Shown here one piece after another: positions 20,238 to 32,330 of a stretch of 64,000 nucleotides of DNA. Position 1 is the stretch's first letter, and every line of letters starts with the position of its first letter. The notes under the pieces were generated by a model. It did not search any database, was not told the origin of the DNA, and saw only the letters and a list, made by a program, of their open reading frames with translations. The stretch comes from Rugalucina vietnamica (taxonomy: Eukaryota > Mollusca > Bivalvia > Lucinida > Lucinidae), in NCBI GenBank assembly GCA_964017185.1, contig OZ024884.1, positions 18,570,048 to 18,634,047 of the forward strand. Direction: 5' to 3'. The position numbers were made by a program, and so were the translations under genes.

Positions 20238-21107
20238 AATTATAATGGAGCACGTTTTGGATGTCATGACATCCTAATTTTGGGTAGAAGTCCCATAAAA
20301 TGGAGGTAAGGTCTCGACATGGGACGCTGTTGACTGGGACGCTAAGCATCAATTTAAACAAACAAAGATACAAACAAACAAAAGATGAATCAATTGTGCA
20401 CCATGATAGTGAACACTCGACTGGCAAACAACAGTATAGTAAACAGACATTCTTTCATTTGATCTGCGCGCCAGTAATCGAACCAAGAGTGTGTCAACAT
20501 AACTTATACAGTAAGAGAATGTATCTTTATCCTCAAGGATATACATTTCAAATGAGATTCGATGACACATTCCGGATCATGTTTCTCTAGATTGGAGAAC
20601 ATAGGTGTCAGATTCGAAAAATAATCAGTTGCAATCCTAGTTCTTACAAACTTTAAGGTCAGTTCTGAATTGTCACTTTTTAATACAGATTAAAAGTATG
20701 TATGCATCTTATTATTCATTTCATCGAATTCTTCAAACATAACTTGTCATTTAATTCTTCATTGACCTTAATGACTATTTTGTGCATGTTGACTAATTTA
20801 AACGTACAACGCACTAACGCATTGTTTGTATGTAGTCATCCACGTGAAGGTATTTCCCCGTTATTGATTCATTGTTGTGTGACTTTAAATTTAATTGCAT
20901 CGATTCCTTGTCTCTCTATTCTTACTATGCCAAAACGATATAATAGTTAACGTTAGATTACGGTATGCGTTATCTAACGCATACTTCCTGCAATCTATAT
21001 TTTGAGCCACAAAATCAGCATTTTTATAGCTAAAAATTACTATGTATTGCATTTATATGTGTTTCTTATGGATATGTTGATCTAGGCTGTGAGAACGCCG
21101 TGAGAAG

Positions 21108-24100
21108 ATGAATACCTATCACTTTGTATTAACTTTGTTGGCATGTTTTATTTTCACTGGCTTTGGTGAGTAGTAAATTAGACTATATCAGTTTAACAAT
21201 TATGAAAAACGGAATTAGCCCATTGACAAATAGACTTCCCCGTCCCTTATCAATAAGATGGGCCTACTTTAACTTTAGGTGCATCAGGAGTTATTTTTAA
21301 CATTTTACTTTATTTTTCAACTTCCTCTAACATACGGCGTACATAATAGTCACAGATGAGACACCACTTTGTATGGCAGACATTTAGAACGTGGCGTAAC
21401 GATTGACACTATCACGCCCGGTAAAGTGCAAATTGACCACCCCCGGTGGTCAGCGCAAAAAAAAAAGTTTATTTATATCCGGTGGTCGTTTTGAGAGTTT
21501 CCTGTTATTAGTTTTCGCGAGTTAATGGTAAGATGCTTTTTTATTAAAAACGTAATATAAAAATCAACGGATGTCAGGCTATCAGTTTTTTGCCTTTGAA
21601 TGTCTACCCGAAGTGGTAGTTGAAAAAAAAAAAACCGTTCCACTGCAATCGCTTGCGCCCCGTTTGATCGGTGCTGATAGGCCTTTGCAAGATTTCTGTA
21701 ACCAATGGTCTTTGAAGTAAGTTAAATGAACACCAAAAAGGTACAAGTAGGCAAAGATCAGGAAAAGGCGCAATCAGAAAAAGATTCCCACTCCAAAAAC
21801 CGAGGTGGGAAAAAACCAAACTAACAATCTGGGGCCAGTTGTTCAAAACTAACGACGTCGTTAGTTAACGTTTCGTTAAAATTTCAAACATTAATATTAC
21901 AAATACACTGTTATTTTTTGTTGAAAAAATGTGAGAATCCTTTGCACTGCAAAGGATTCTCACATTTTTTCAACAAAAATTAACAGTGTATTTGTTACTT
22001 TAGCTGATATTTGCTTAACAAATTTATGTCTTAACGATATCGTTAAGCTAATGATGCTTTGAACAACTGGGTCTAGGTACTTATACCATGAAAACATTTC
22101 GTAAGCCGAATGAGCAGCTATTTTCCCAATAGGTGGCCACTCAGTTACCTTAACTTAACTGAAAATATGAAAACATACATAAGGCGCCAACAGCACAAAA
22201 ATATTTTAAACATCAAGACATAAAACAAAAAGAACCACCACAGAAGTATCGACTTGGAACGATCAGTAACACAAAGTTACTGGCGGGTTTAAATCGATTT
22301 TACATGACCATAACCTCACCCTCAGCTTCTGCAGTGGTTCATAACATTTAGTTAGTTCTTCGGTCTTCGTGGTGAATCTCTAACTAGTCAATGGATCATC
22401 AAGAACAAACAAATAATCATGATAAAGATCCTGATGAATCTAAAACCAGGACTCGCCGATTCAGTAAGCTGCCCGACGATGGAGATCCCTGGGCGCCGAA
22501 TAACTTACTAACTCCGGAGCAAAAGAAAAACATCAGTTGGACCCCGGTGGGCCAAGCAACAGACAAGAAGCTCCGGCCCCAACCAACTAAAATGAATAGC
22601 TTTAAGTCGACGCCCGACCCACCGGCGTGCAATTAATGAAGGCAGCATAGTTATCAACCGTGATTGGGTTAAAAACTTAGCATGCAGACTGTCGCATAAC
22701 ATTCAAGTTATAACCTATACGTCTGTAACGTGTTATGCTTTCAGACATATAATTTTAAACCCATTCAAGCTTTCCTTTCAACGTTTAGATCGATTTTGTA
22801 CCGGTAGTCAACTTGAAATTGCGGTGGTCGTATTGATCAATAGGGATTACAATGTGAATTTTCACCGTGAGAAAAAGACAGCAAAATGCAACTTGAGGCC
22901 ATTTTCTGTTAGGGGTCAGGGCAAAATTAATACACAGCGACATCACAATAATTTGTCACCTAAAGTATGGCAATTCGGAGAAACGAAGTACAATCGTGTG
23001 CGAGGAATGCGGGGAGCAATTCACCCTGGACCATGGACACTAACGAGGCATCGTCGACGCAAGTTCTTATGATGTTTATTAAAAGAATAACAGTGCCAAC
23101 GGAATATCATGTTTCTTTTAAGAAAAGAAGATTCTAAGTTATTTGTACGAGAAAATTTCACAAATACATTTTGTGATTATGTGTCTTTGTCTGTCGTTCA
23201 TTATAAGCGCTTTTGTGAGTTAGTATTTGTATTGATGATGTAACTAAAAATTAGTAATAAATACATACGATATTGCTACACTATGTTTCTGAAGACTTAG
23301 TGCTAATGTACAAACGAAATCAAATTTTGAGAACATCGACGGCATTTATTTTGATGTGGCTGTGACTAGAATGCATCTCCATTAATTTTGCCCCTACCCT
23401 CAACAGAAAACGACATCGAGTTGCATCGGTAGTCCACATTGATCAATACGACCACCACAATTTCAAGTTGACCACCGGAATAAAATCGATATATTAAGTG
23501 TTGAACGGAAAGCTTGAAAGATTTAAAAATTATTTCTGAAAAGCTTATTTAGTGTTCATGTAACTTACTTCAACGACCATTGGCTACAGAAAGCTTGCAA
23601 AGGCACAATCAGGGCATTCTAGCATGTATTTGCCCAGATTCTACTTTCGTTTTCACCACCGACCAAACGGGGCGCAAGCGATTGCAGTGAAACAGTTTAT
23701 TTTTTTCAACTACCACTTCGGGTGTATATTCAAAGGCAAAAAAAAAAACTGAAAGCCTGACTTTCTTTGGTTTTTATAATACGTTTTTGATCAAAAAGCA
23801 TCTTTTCGTCAACATCCACTTAACTCGCGAAAACTAATAACAGGTAACGCTCAAAACTACCACCGGATATATATCAACTTTTTGACGTGGACCACCGGCG
23901 GTGGTCAATTTGCACTTTACCGGGTGTGACTATACCTTAGTTCAGAGTGGTCAAACCGCTTACCTTTAGAAACATATTTCTAAGCAATGGTTTAATTTTT
24001 TGACCCCGTTTAGGAATGTGTCTCAATGTAGACTTCTGGTATAATTTCTCGAAATTGCAGCACAATAGTTTGGCTTTCGTTGCCGGTTTAAAAAGGACTT

Positions 24101-25009
24101 TGGGATCAGAAAAGATATCCAGAGTGTTCAAAACACTTACGTGGTGTTAGCCCAGTCCAGTGAATAAGGAATTCAAGTATACCTAGTAAATATTAACTGT
24201 ATAGTTGTACATGTAGTTTTGTTTACCTTTGTCAAAAGTCGGTTCTAATAACAAGTTCATGAGGTGCCGCCTAAACAATAACACAAATTCAGAGATAGAT
24301 TTAAAAGTATTGCTTCGTCTTTATTTGATTTGTTTGTGCTGTGATTTAGTGTCCCAGTCAACAGCTATGGTCATGTCGGGACGTTATCTCCATTTATGGG
24401 ACTAAAATTAGGATGCCATGACATCCAAAATGTACTTCAAATATAACCACAAAAGCCATTAAGGCTTATATGTGCCTATGATTGGGTGGTTTGCTTTGAA
24501 CCACTTTTCCTGGACAGGCTCATACCTGATCGGTTGACCAGAAATCAGACAGCCAGTCAGTAGTGTAGTAGCCTTGTATGGGGTACAAGCAGCCCATCTA
24601 TTTTTAGACCCCAATTGGCGGGGCCCATATTTTTAGTTTGAGCGGCATGTTAAAAGTACATGTACATGTATCGTAAAACTAAAATCAATACCCTGTTTTA
24701 TGTATAGGCAGTTATAACAACATCTAATTGACATTATTATTAATACTTATAATTATTACTATTAATAATAATACCATTGTAATCATATCATGTTTTATTG
24801 GATTTTTTTTATCATTTTTTCAATGTTCAGGTCACGCTAACAAAGTAGAAGCCGGATTAAAAGCAATCAATACACTGCTCAAGAAAGCCACATTTTGGCA
24901 TAATTTTGCATATGGAGAAAAAGTTTATCTGAAAAAGGGAGGTTATCAACAAGCTCTTATTGACTTTGAAAGTGTTGTCGATCCTAAAACTGTAAAGACG
25001 CTGGGTATA
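21108..25009 (+). CDS. Gene B, exons 1-2: secreted paralog of gene A
   Basis: Exon 1 is 21108-21165: ATG, then a signal peptide of about 19 residues (N-T-Y-H-F-V-L-T-L-L-A-C-F-I-F-T-G-F-G), phase 1 donor GTGAGT. Exon 2 is 24831-25009 (acceptor TGTTCAG, donor GTAAGT, ends phase 0) and encodes 60 residues with A-Y-G-E-K-V-Y-L-K-K-G-G-Y, Q-A-L-I-D-F and V-D-P-K-T-V. Exon 2 covers the sequence that gene A divides between its exons 2 and 3. Phases agree with gene A throughout. Intron 1 (3.7 kb) holds CAC-2. The natural partner is the exon at 43533, 18.5 kb downstream; the product would be about 125 aa. Function is unknown. If that join is wrong, this is a truncated gene. Confidence 0.75.
21413..23928. 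mobile_element. CAC-2 long-TIR element, 5-bp target duplication
   Basis: Left end CACGCCCGGTAAAGTGCAAA and right end TTTGCACTTTACCGGGTGTG are inverted, with arms alike over roughly 310 bp (to ~21725 and from ~23570). ACTAT flanks it on both sides (21408-21412, 23929-23933). A second inner pair of inverted segments (ACTTGAAATTGCGGTGGTCG near 22810, its inverse near 23445) lies inside. The interior also contains repeat D1 (21736-22350), itself interrupted by a palindromic MITE. Two short open frames (22391-22636, 22824-23072) match no transposase I know. Confidence 0.8.
21831..22071. mobile_element. Near-perfect palindromic MITE in repeat D1
   Basis: Ends GGGGCCAGTTGTTCAAA and TTTGAACAACTGGG. 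The centre is a hairpin with arms of about 45 nt (AATGTGAGAATCCTTTGCA and its complement). It interrupts D1: the D1 copy at 31035 reads straight through AACAATCAGGTACTTATACC. TCT on both sides may be the target duplication. Confidence 0.8.
23937..24140. repeat. Dispersed repeat D2
   Basis: Contains TTTTGACCCCGTTTAGGAAT and TGGCTTTCGTTGCCGG. Related sequence occurs at 53516-53740, 56250-56470 and (end only) 63714-63790. The class is unknown. The remainder up to 24830 shows no further feature apart from a fragment of a SINE-like tail (CAGCTATGGTCATGTCGGGA) near 24360. Confidence 0.5.
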
Positions 25010-25479
25010 GTAAGTATTGTTTATGTATTTAAGAGTTATCAATAATGACATGAGTGGGTGGGGTATGTTAAACAGACATCTACTGTTTTTTTTAATCTGT
25101 CAATCAAATGATGATGTGCATTTATTGCTAATAGACGTCACAGATACAAGGAATGACTCAATATAGTTATTCTTTTGAAATTTTAAATAGCTTGGTTTAG
25201 AATTGGAAATGAAACTGGTTTTCGTGGGACCCATTTCCTGGAAAATGGAATGCATGTGAATAAATATTACACAAAGCCTACATGTCTAGGATACATAATC
25301 TAAAAAATTAAAGATTATTTTTGGGTAATTGATGTAAACATGGTTTTCTGGAAAATTCTCGAAGTGGGTTTCTTGAGGCGGCTCGTGTGCGCTTATTGTT
25401 TGCTGAAAGATGACATGCCTTTTGTTTCAGGTTCTTATATGATTGAAGTCAATGACTACATCGAAAAGTCTGGCTTATT

Positions 25480-25541
25480 GTTTTTTTGTTTTTTTTTTTG
25501 TTGTTTTTTTTTTGTTTTTTTGTTTTTTGTTTTTTGTTGTT

Positions 25542-25588
<47 letters not shown>

Positions 25589-25590
25589 CA
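25480..25590. repeat. Long T-rich tract
   Basis: More than 100 bases of almost pure T broken by a few G and C. Poly-Phe and poly-Lys frames across it are artefacts. Confidence 0.95.
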
Positions 25591-26143
25591 ATAAGCTAAG
25601 AAAAATGGGTCCCACGATTTCAACCCGGAAGTAACTGAAAAATGACTCACTTGCTCTGAGCTGACCACTCATTTCACAATCATGTATACACAAATCCATT
25701 TTTTACAACATTTCAACAGTCTCATGATAAAGCATGCTAAAGAATGTAACACTGTTGACAAAAAAAAACAATGCTTTTTATACAGGTAAATCTTCATACA
25801 TGTATATACAGTGACCACACATAAGTCCTTAAACAAGCCATTGACATACAGACTGCTTCAAATATACTTATTTAGTACTGACATCTTAATGAGGTCCAAA
25901 AACATGCCCAAGTCCTTCGAATGACATTTGGTGTTAGTTACTAGACATTTTTCACTTTTGAACGTAAACTTTGCTGGCGCTTGCGGTTATGACTTTCTGT
26001 GTGATGGGCGACGACTCGTGAGGGCATATTTGAGATGAAGACGAGGGGCAATATGAATACTTACTTAGTCAAAACTACCAATAACCCAACGGAGACGAAT
26101 TAGATATGACAGGCAAAAAATGAAATAGGCCACTACGTCTATC

Positions 26144-26213
26144 GCTGTAGCGCAGTAGGTAGCATGCAAGAAATAAAACCATAAGGTACTGGGTTCGAGT
26201 CCGGGAAGGACAA
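26144..26213 (+). repeat. tRNA-like Pol III block in BIG-T 1 left arm
   Basis: TAGCGCAGTAGGTAGC fits an A box and GGGTTCGAGTCC fits a B box at the right spacing. The 5' and 3' ends do not pair into an acceptor stem, so this is a tRNA-derived promoter (SINE-head type), not a functional tRNA. Confidence 0.7.
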
Positions 26214-26984
26214 AAGTTTGTTGTTTTTTTTGTTCTATATTTCTTCCTTTTTCGTCACTGTGACATATAGCTTAGAAAATGAAAAAGAAAATAAAAAAAA
26301 AAACAAGAATTACAAAATGCACTACTGCATTTAATACAAAATACGTGAATTTGTGAATTAAAGTGTCCGCATATATAGGTTTTTGGGTTGTTGATATCAA
26401 GGATTGAAGCCGGGAGCTCGATCGTAATTTTCGGCAGAAGAGCGGATTCGCGACCGATCCTCAAGTCAACATTTCTTTCCTGAAGGCTGGTACGGATAAT
26501 GTGGTTATGATAAGTAGACCGCCTCAAATGACGCTAGACACTAAATCAAATAGTATAATGCATAGTGTACATGTTAAGATATATGTGTATTTACTATATG
26601 TAACACTACAGTTTCACGTGCTGTCTCGTGAGCGAACATAATACATAATGGCACGTTTATATTTCTAACAGATTATCAGTTTGATGGTGCTTATTTTGTC
26701 GATGTTTCGTTTTGAGACCATTCGACAAGCATCTTCTTGCCATACTAAGTGCGATGGAGGTAATATCCTACATTAGCTACATTATACCGAGCCACACAAC
26801 TAATTTTGTTTATTGTAGACCTTCAACAGTATTTCAGCCACATATCCAGTGCGATGGTTATGATGTAGGAAACTAATGTGGCAAGCCATAGGCTTTCGTT
26901 CTGTCCTCATTTATTCTGTGTGATAGTTTTCGTGCTGTTTACCTGGTTGAATTCAAATAAATCATACTATAATTTGAGCAACGT

Positions 26985-28545
26985 TTGTCTGTTTGTTTGT
27001 TTGTTCCCCTACTCCTCCCAGGTCCTTGGGCCGATCTTCACCAAACTTGGAGGGAAGGTGGAGGGTGGCAACGGATATTAGCTTGAGGGGTTCATTTTTT
27101 GAAAGGTCAAGGTCATCAAGGTCAAAGGTCAAATTTATGGGGTTTTTTTCTGTTTGTTCCCCTACTTCTCCCAGGTCCTTGGGCCGATCTTCACCAAACT
27201 TGGTGGGAAGGTTGAGGGCGGCCCCGGATATTAGCTCGAGGGGTTCATTTTTTAGAGGTCATGGTCATCGAGGTCAAAGGTCAAATTTCTGTGTCTCGGC
27301 AGTCCTTGGTCCGATTTGCATGAAACTTGGTGAGTGTATACAGGTTGATCCCTGATTAAGATTTATGGGTCCAATTGGGTCAAAGGTCAATGAGGTCAAA
27401 GGTCAAATTGATGTGTTGTTTTTTCTGTTTGTTCCTCCTAGGTCCTTGGGCCGATCTTCACTAAACTTGGAGGGAAGGTGGAGGGCCGCCCCCGGATATT
27501 AGCTTGAGAGGTTCATTTTTTGAAAGGTCAAGGTCATCGAGGTCAAAGGTCAAATTAATGTTTTTTTTCTGTTTGTTCCCCTACTTCTCCCAGGTCCTTT
27601 GGCTGATCTTCACCAAACTTGGTGGGAAGGTGGAGGGCGGCCCCGGATATTAGCTCGAGGGGTTCATTCTTTAAAGGTCAAGGTCATCGAGGTCAAAGGT
27701 CAAATTTCTGTATCTCGGCAGTCCTTCGTCCGATTTGGATGAAACTTGGTGAGTGTATACAGGTTGATCCCTGATTAAGATTTATGGGTCCAATTGGGTC
27801 AAAGGTCATCAAGGTCAAAGGTCAAATTTATGTTGTTTTTTCTGTTTGTTCCCCTACTTCTCCCAGATCCTTGGGCCGATCTTCACCAAACTTGGTGGGA
27901 ATGTGGAGGGCGGCCCCGGATATTAGCTCGAGGGGTTCATTTTTTAAAGGTCAAGGTCATCGAGGTCAAAGGTCAAATTTCTGTATCTCGGCAGTCCTTC
28001 GTCCGATTTGGATGAAACTTGGTGAGTGTATACAGGTTGATCCCTGATTAAGATTTATGGGTCCAATTGGGTCAAAGGTCATCAAGGTCAAAGGTCAAAT
28101 TTATGTTTTTTTTCTGTTTGTTCCCCTACTTCTCCCAGGTCCTTGGGCCGATCTTCACCAAACTTGGTGGGAATGTGAAGGGCGGCCCCGGATATAAGCT
28201 CGAGGGGTTCACTTTTTAAAGGTCAAGGTCATCGAGTTCAAAGGTCAAATTTCTGTATCTCAGCAGTCCTTGGTCCGATTTGGATGAAACTTGGAGAGTG
28301 TATACAGGTTGATCCCTGATTAAGATTTATGGGTCCAATTGGGTCAAAGGTCAAGGTCATCGAGGTACTAATAATTTGAGCAACGTTTGTCTGTTTGTTT
28401 GTTTGTTTGTTCCCCTACTCCTCCCAGGTCCTTAGGCCGATCTTCACCAAACTTGGAGGGAAGGTGGAGGGCTGCCCCGGATATTAGCTTGAGGGATTCA
28501 TTTTTTGAAAGGTCAAGGTCATCTGTGTATGTCTTATTTGAGATT
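26985..28545. repeat. AGGTCA-rich minisatellite
   Basis: Unit of about 272 bp (some half units of 140-157 bp) repeated roughly five times. Each unit contains TGTTCCCCTACTTCTCCCAG, CCGATCTTCACCAAACTTGG, GGTTGATCCCTGATTAAG and AAAGGTCAAGGTCATCGAGG. The word AGGTCAAAGGTCA occurs intact at 27119, 27271, 27393, 27540, 27690, 27812, 27963 and 28085. Open frames across the array repeat with the unit and are not conserved in start or end. Confidence 0.9.
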
Positions 28546-28599
28546 GTGTGTGTATGTGTGTCTTATTTGTCTTCATCGCCGTAATCATCTTACTGCTAC

Positions 28600-29890
28600 G
28601 TCGAGACGGGTAAAATTTACTAGTATAATTAAATTCAAACTAACACAATATTATTTCTAGATGACTCCATGTCGTATACAGTGTAGGTTCAGTAAGTCGC
28701 CTCGTAAAACGGGTCAATCCTTTCGTCTTTCGGGCGAGACCAAGGTCCAGTATGTTAAAAGTTGCTATTGGCACGTCAAATCCAAAATTTTCATCGTCAT
28801 ATTGTTAAGATATAGCATGCATACATGCTGGAATATAAATGTATTTTATCTGAGACGCATGGGTAACATCGAAGAAGTTTTGTTATCTGTTACAATGCAA
28901 TCAGGACCCAGAATTACAGTGCTTTCTTACAGTGCACGCCCACCTTAGTTCTCTAAGATGACAAACCACCATTTGTTTGTAACATTTAAGTAAATCAGTA
29001 TGCGTAAGAGGTATCCTTTGATTGATGAAATTCGTCACCTTAGCTAAGGTATTCCTTAGTTTTAAGGGAGGATATAATGAAATATGTTGCAGAAACTTGG
29101 TTTGTGTATTCTGTGATTGTAAGATTGATCAATTGGGCAGCAACCTACGGCGAAGAGTTCATTGTCTTTGTGTTGGTTGTTGCCAAAACGATATTGCTGC
29201 GCTTGAGGGTCAATCAGTAAACTCCATTTTATGACATGTTGTGTGATGTTGCATCAATCTTAGCTGTTAGGACTTTGGTTGTATCGCAGGTATATACGAT
29301 GGTGCTGACAAAGATAGACAATACCTGAGTACACATATTCATGTACAGTATATCACGCAGACATTTCACGTGTTCAATTTACCGGCCTTAAATATGTAAA
29401 CAAACGAAAAATATGTAAACAAACGAAACGACATCCATGTGCATAATATATACATATAACAGGGGAAATTTAATTGTGTTGTGTTTGGCTGTTGAATTTT
29501 GTCCCACCTTCCCTCGACAAAACAAAGATCAATAAGTATCAAGTAGGATCAGTTATCAAGCCACATTGCTGCTTGGCAAGCCGAAAGCAGTTGGTGTTAA
29601 GGGCATGTGTTCTATCGTCCTTTTTAACATTTGACAGTACGATTACTATCATGATAAAATGTAATTTAATGTATACAAAAACTATTAAACAAGCCTCCGT
29701 GGCGCAGTGGTTATTTAACGAGCCTTGTAAACCAGGGGCGTCAAACCTCAAATCAACAAACCAATTACATTTATCATTAACGTAATTCAGATGAAGTGAG
29801 AGGCTTATGCGCATATATGCTTGCCCGCTTCTGGACGCAAAGATGGGCAACCGTATGAGTAAGGTTAAGAATGATCAAGTGTTGAATCTC
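28600..29890. other. No gene; fragments of the BIG-T interior
   Basis: Starts with ATTCAAACTAACACAATATT, which follows BIG-T arms elsewhere (34625, 39345). GTAAGTCGCCTCGTAAAA at 28690 matches 39590. A SINE-T head lies at 29693. No exon is supportable. Confidence 0.5.
29693..29790 (+). mobile_element. SINE-T fragment (tRNA-Thr-like head)
   Basis: GCCTCCGTGGCGCAGTGGTT and CCTTGTAAACCAGG match the head of the SINE at 63543. The B box is damaged and the tail is missing. Confidence 0.6.
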
Positions 29891-30052
29891 TGTCGTCAGC
29901 ATGTGTAATACATGTACATGTGTAGTAAAACGATGCCCTGTATCATGACGCTTGTCTTTGAATGGCTAGCATTACAAAACCTTAACAAGCAATAAACAGT
30001 GTTTTATAAAGTTGTAAAAAATGGAAAAAAAAAAAAAAAAAATCAACATTTA

Positions 30053-30810
30053 TTTTTTCTCAAAACAGAGATTGTGTATACACGCCAGAACCGCCTCTCC
30101 GACGCGGTTCTAACAAGGACTCACAATCTGTATTTTCAGATGCATGGGAAACCTAAGTTGACCTTGCCGTTAAATGCGGTTGCAGACAAGATGTTTGAAT
30201 ATTATGGTCATATACATGTAAAAAGCCTCCGGGCAGGAGCAGACAACACCATGGGGACTAAATGTTTAAAACATAAATGTTCTGTGCATTTGCATACTCA
30301 TAGCAAGTTTGAAGTTTCCATCCATTTAATTACATTTTACTAATTTTCCGCATTCAATTGCATAGGCAAACTGAGTTGACATTGCTATTAAATAGGTCAA
30401 GGTCATCCCAGCGACATGATTTATGCAAAAATTTGAAGAACTCTATTGCCTGATGCTTCATGCAAAGTTTCAAAATCATACACCTTCTGGTTCTGGAAAA
30501 GAATTTTTACAGCCATGGCGGCCATCTTGGTCATGTGACCTGGACCATTTATGCAAATTTTCGTTCCCCCTTCCTAAGAATGCTCCGCAAGCAATTTGGC
30601 TTTGTTTGCCAAGCGGTTTCAGAGGAGAAGATCATGGAAATTATTGACTGACGTCCTCGGACGACGACGGACGGGCGACGAAGCAAGGCTATCCAATAAG
30701 CTCATCTTTTCAGCCGAAGGGCTCAGGTGAGCTAAAAATAGGTATACCCTGCATACCTCAGTTTTGCTATATAAGAGTGTGGTTCAAGGGGGTATAAATG
30801 TCACGGAATG
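30053..30810 (+). mobile_element. HP1 MITE split by a 'GGCGGCCATC' repeat
   Basis: The HP1 hairpin is at 30058-30138 and its right part resumes at 30735 (AAATAGGTATACCC). The insert 30139-30734 starts GATGCATGGGAAACCTAAGT, contains CCATGGCGGCCATCTTGGTC and a GACGACGGACGGGCGACG tract, and ends GGGCTCAGGTGAGCT. The same arrangement occurs at 34969-36028 and, inverted, near 40850-41310. Confidence 0.75.
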
Positions 30811-31221
30811 CTCGATATGACTTGAAATGTGTCAAAACGTTGTAAGGCGTAGTAGAATAAATAATACTGCACATAAAATTAAAGATCAACTAAATGTTTT
30901 GAATCGTAAATTTTGCCATGTATACATGTACACTGTATAAAAAGGTACAAGTAGGCAAAGATCAGGAAAAGGCGCAATCAGAAAAAGATTCCCACTCCAA
31001 AAACCGAGGTGGGAAAAAACCAAACTAACAATCAGGTACTTATACCATGAAACATAAAGCTTTCTGTTCGTTCAGGTACAATCAGGTACTTATACCATGA
31101 AACATAAAGCTTTCTGTTCGTTCACGAAAGACACGTGAAAATGTAGTTAACAGAAACAATGTACGTATATACATGTGCCAGTAAGTAAAAAAAATCACAT
31201 GGCGATAACAAATAGTTGATA

Positions 31222-31345
31222 TCGGTTTTTCACACCAACAGTTACGGTCATATGAAGACGGGACTTCGGTTTATAGTTTTACCATAAAGGCATGCGCAGC
31301 TCAGAATCGAACTAGCTACCCATAGTTTTACACGCAAAATGTTAA
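31222..31345 (-). repeat. SINE-T tail fragment
   Basis: ACACCAACAGTTACGGTCAT, GACGGGACTTCGGTTTATAG and a degenerate head. The related copies at 36404-36490 and (inverted) 40330-40437 sit at matching places in the neighbouring units. Confidence 0.55.
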
Positions 31346-31846
31346 AATGGTGGCATTTTATTCGCGCCAAGCATTTGTAAGACCGCATTTAGCGAGTAAG
31401 GTAGCTTTAATTGCAAACATGACAACGATATATATGATGCGATTTTGAAAACATGTCGTGTCAAAGATCACTTCTGGTTCTTTGTTTTATTAAACGGGAA
31501 GAAAGCAATAATCATTATGATCATTGCATATGATAACATTGTTCGTGATTTATATGTTAAATTGCTGTACGGATTTCTTTATTTTTGTATTTTACATAAT
31601 GCAAATAGGTTTTTATTCTTTTTTCATTTGTTTTCTAAGCAAATAAATTGTCAAAGATGCGCCAAAAAATAGGTCCGACCGGGACATGTATACAGGCCCT
31701 CAGGCGTTTCGTTCTCGCACAATCTGCTGAGCCAACGAGTCAGATGTCCATATTAAAATCATTTTGTACCTGTATTATATCAACGACGTATTTATTCTCG
31801 CCATGTGATTTTACGAGGCAACTGACTGAACCACTGCGACGTGAAA

Positions 31847-32330
31847 AGGTACAGGTAGGCAATGATCAGGAAAATGTGCAATCATAAAGAAATCCCCATT
31901 CCAAAAACCGAGTAGAGAAAAGCCAAATTGACAATTATGCACTACTACACAGAGAACACAACGCAAGCCAAGCAAGCAGCTATTTCCCAGAAGGCGGCCA
32001 CCCAGTTACCCTAACTGAACTAAGATATGAAAACGCACAGAACGACCGAGCAGCACAAATATTTGACTTCAAAACATAAAACAAAATGATCCTCAATGGA
32101 AATATCATTGTAGTCCTCTATGGAGCTTGCGTGCGTGTGTGTGTGTGGAGGGGGTGGTGGGCGTGGGTGGGTGGAGTGGGGCCTGAGTGTGTGTGCGCGC
32201 GTAAAATTCAGAAGAATGTGTTGTCCTGTTCTGGGGTTAAGCGAGGTACGCAGCACGTAATGAAAAAAAAAATAGATATTTCCTGGTTTATAAACATTTA
32301 TTTTCTTGAAAATGATATTGTGCTAGTTTG
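31847..32330. repeat. Repeat D1 fragment and GT-rich tract
   Basis: D1 from AAAGGTACAGGTAGGCAATG to about 32080, then a degenerate (GT)n/GGTGGG stretch at 32126-32200. The same order (GT tract, then BIG-T arm) is seen near 36550 and, inverted, near 39500. Confidence 0.6.

Noticed and set aside
22391..23072. Two open frames inside CAC-2 (82 codons each) as transposase
   Set aside because: No DDE, zinc-finger or helix-turn-helix pattern is visible, the frames are short and separated, and the minus strand is equally open over the first one.
26878..28580. Open frames of 65-120 codons across the AGGTCA minisatellite
   Set aside because: They recur with the repeat period (same RSLGRSSPNL-type words in each unit) and change frame between units, as expected of an open tandem repeat.
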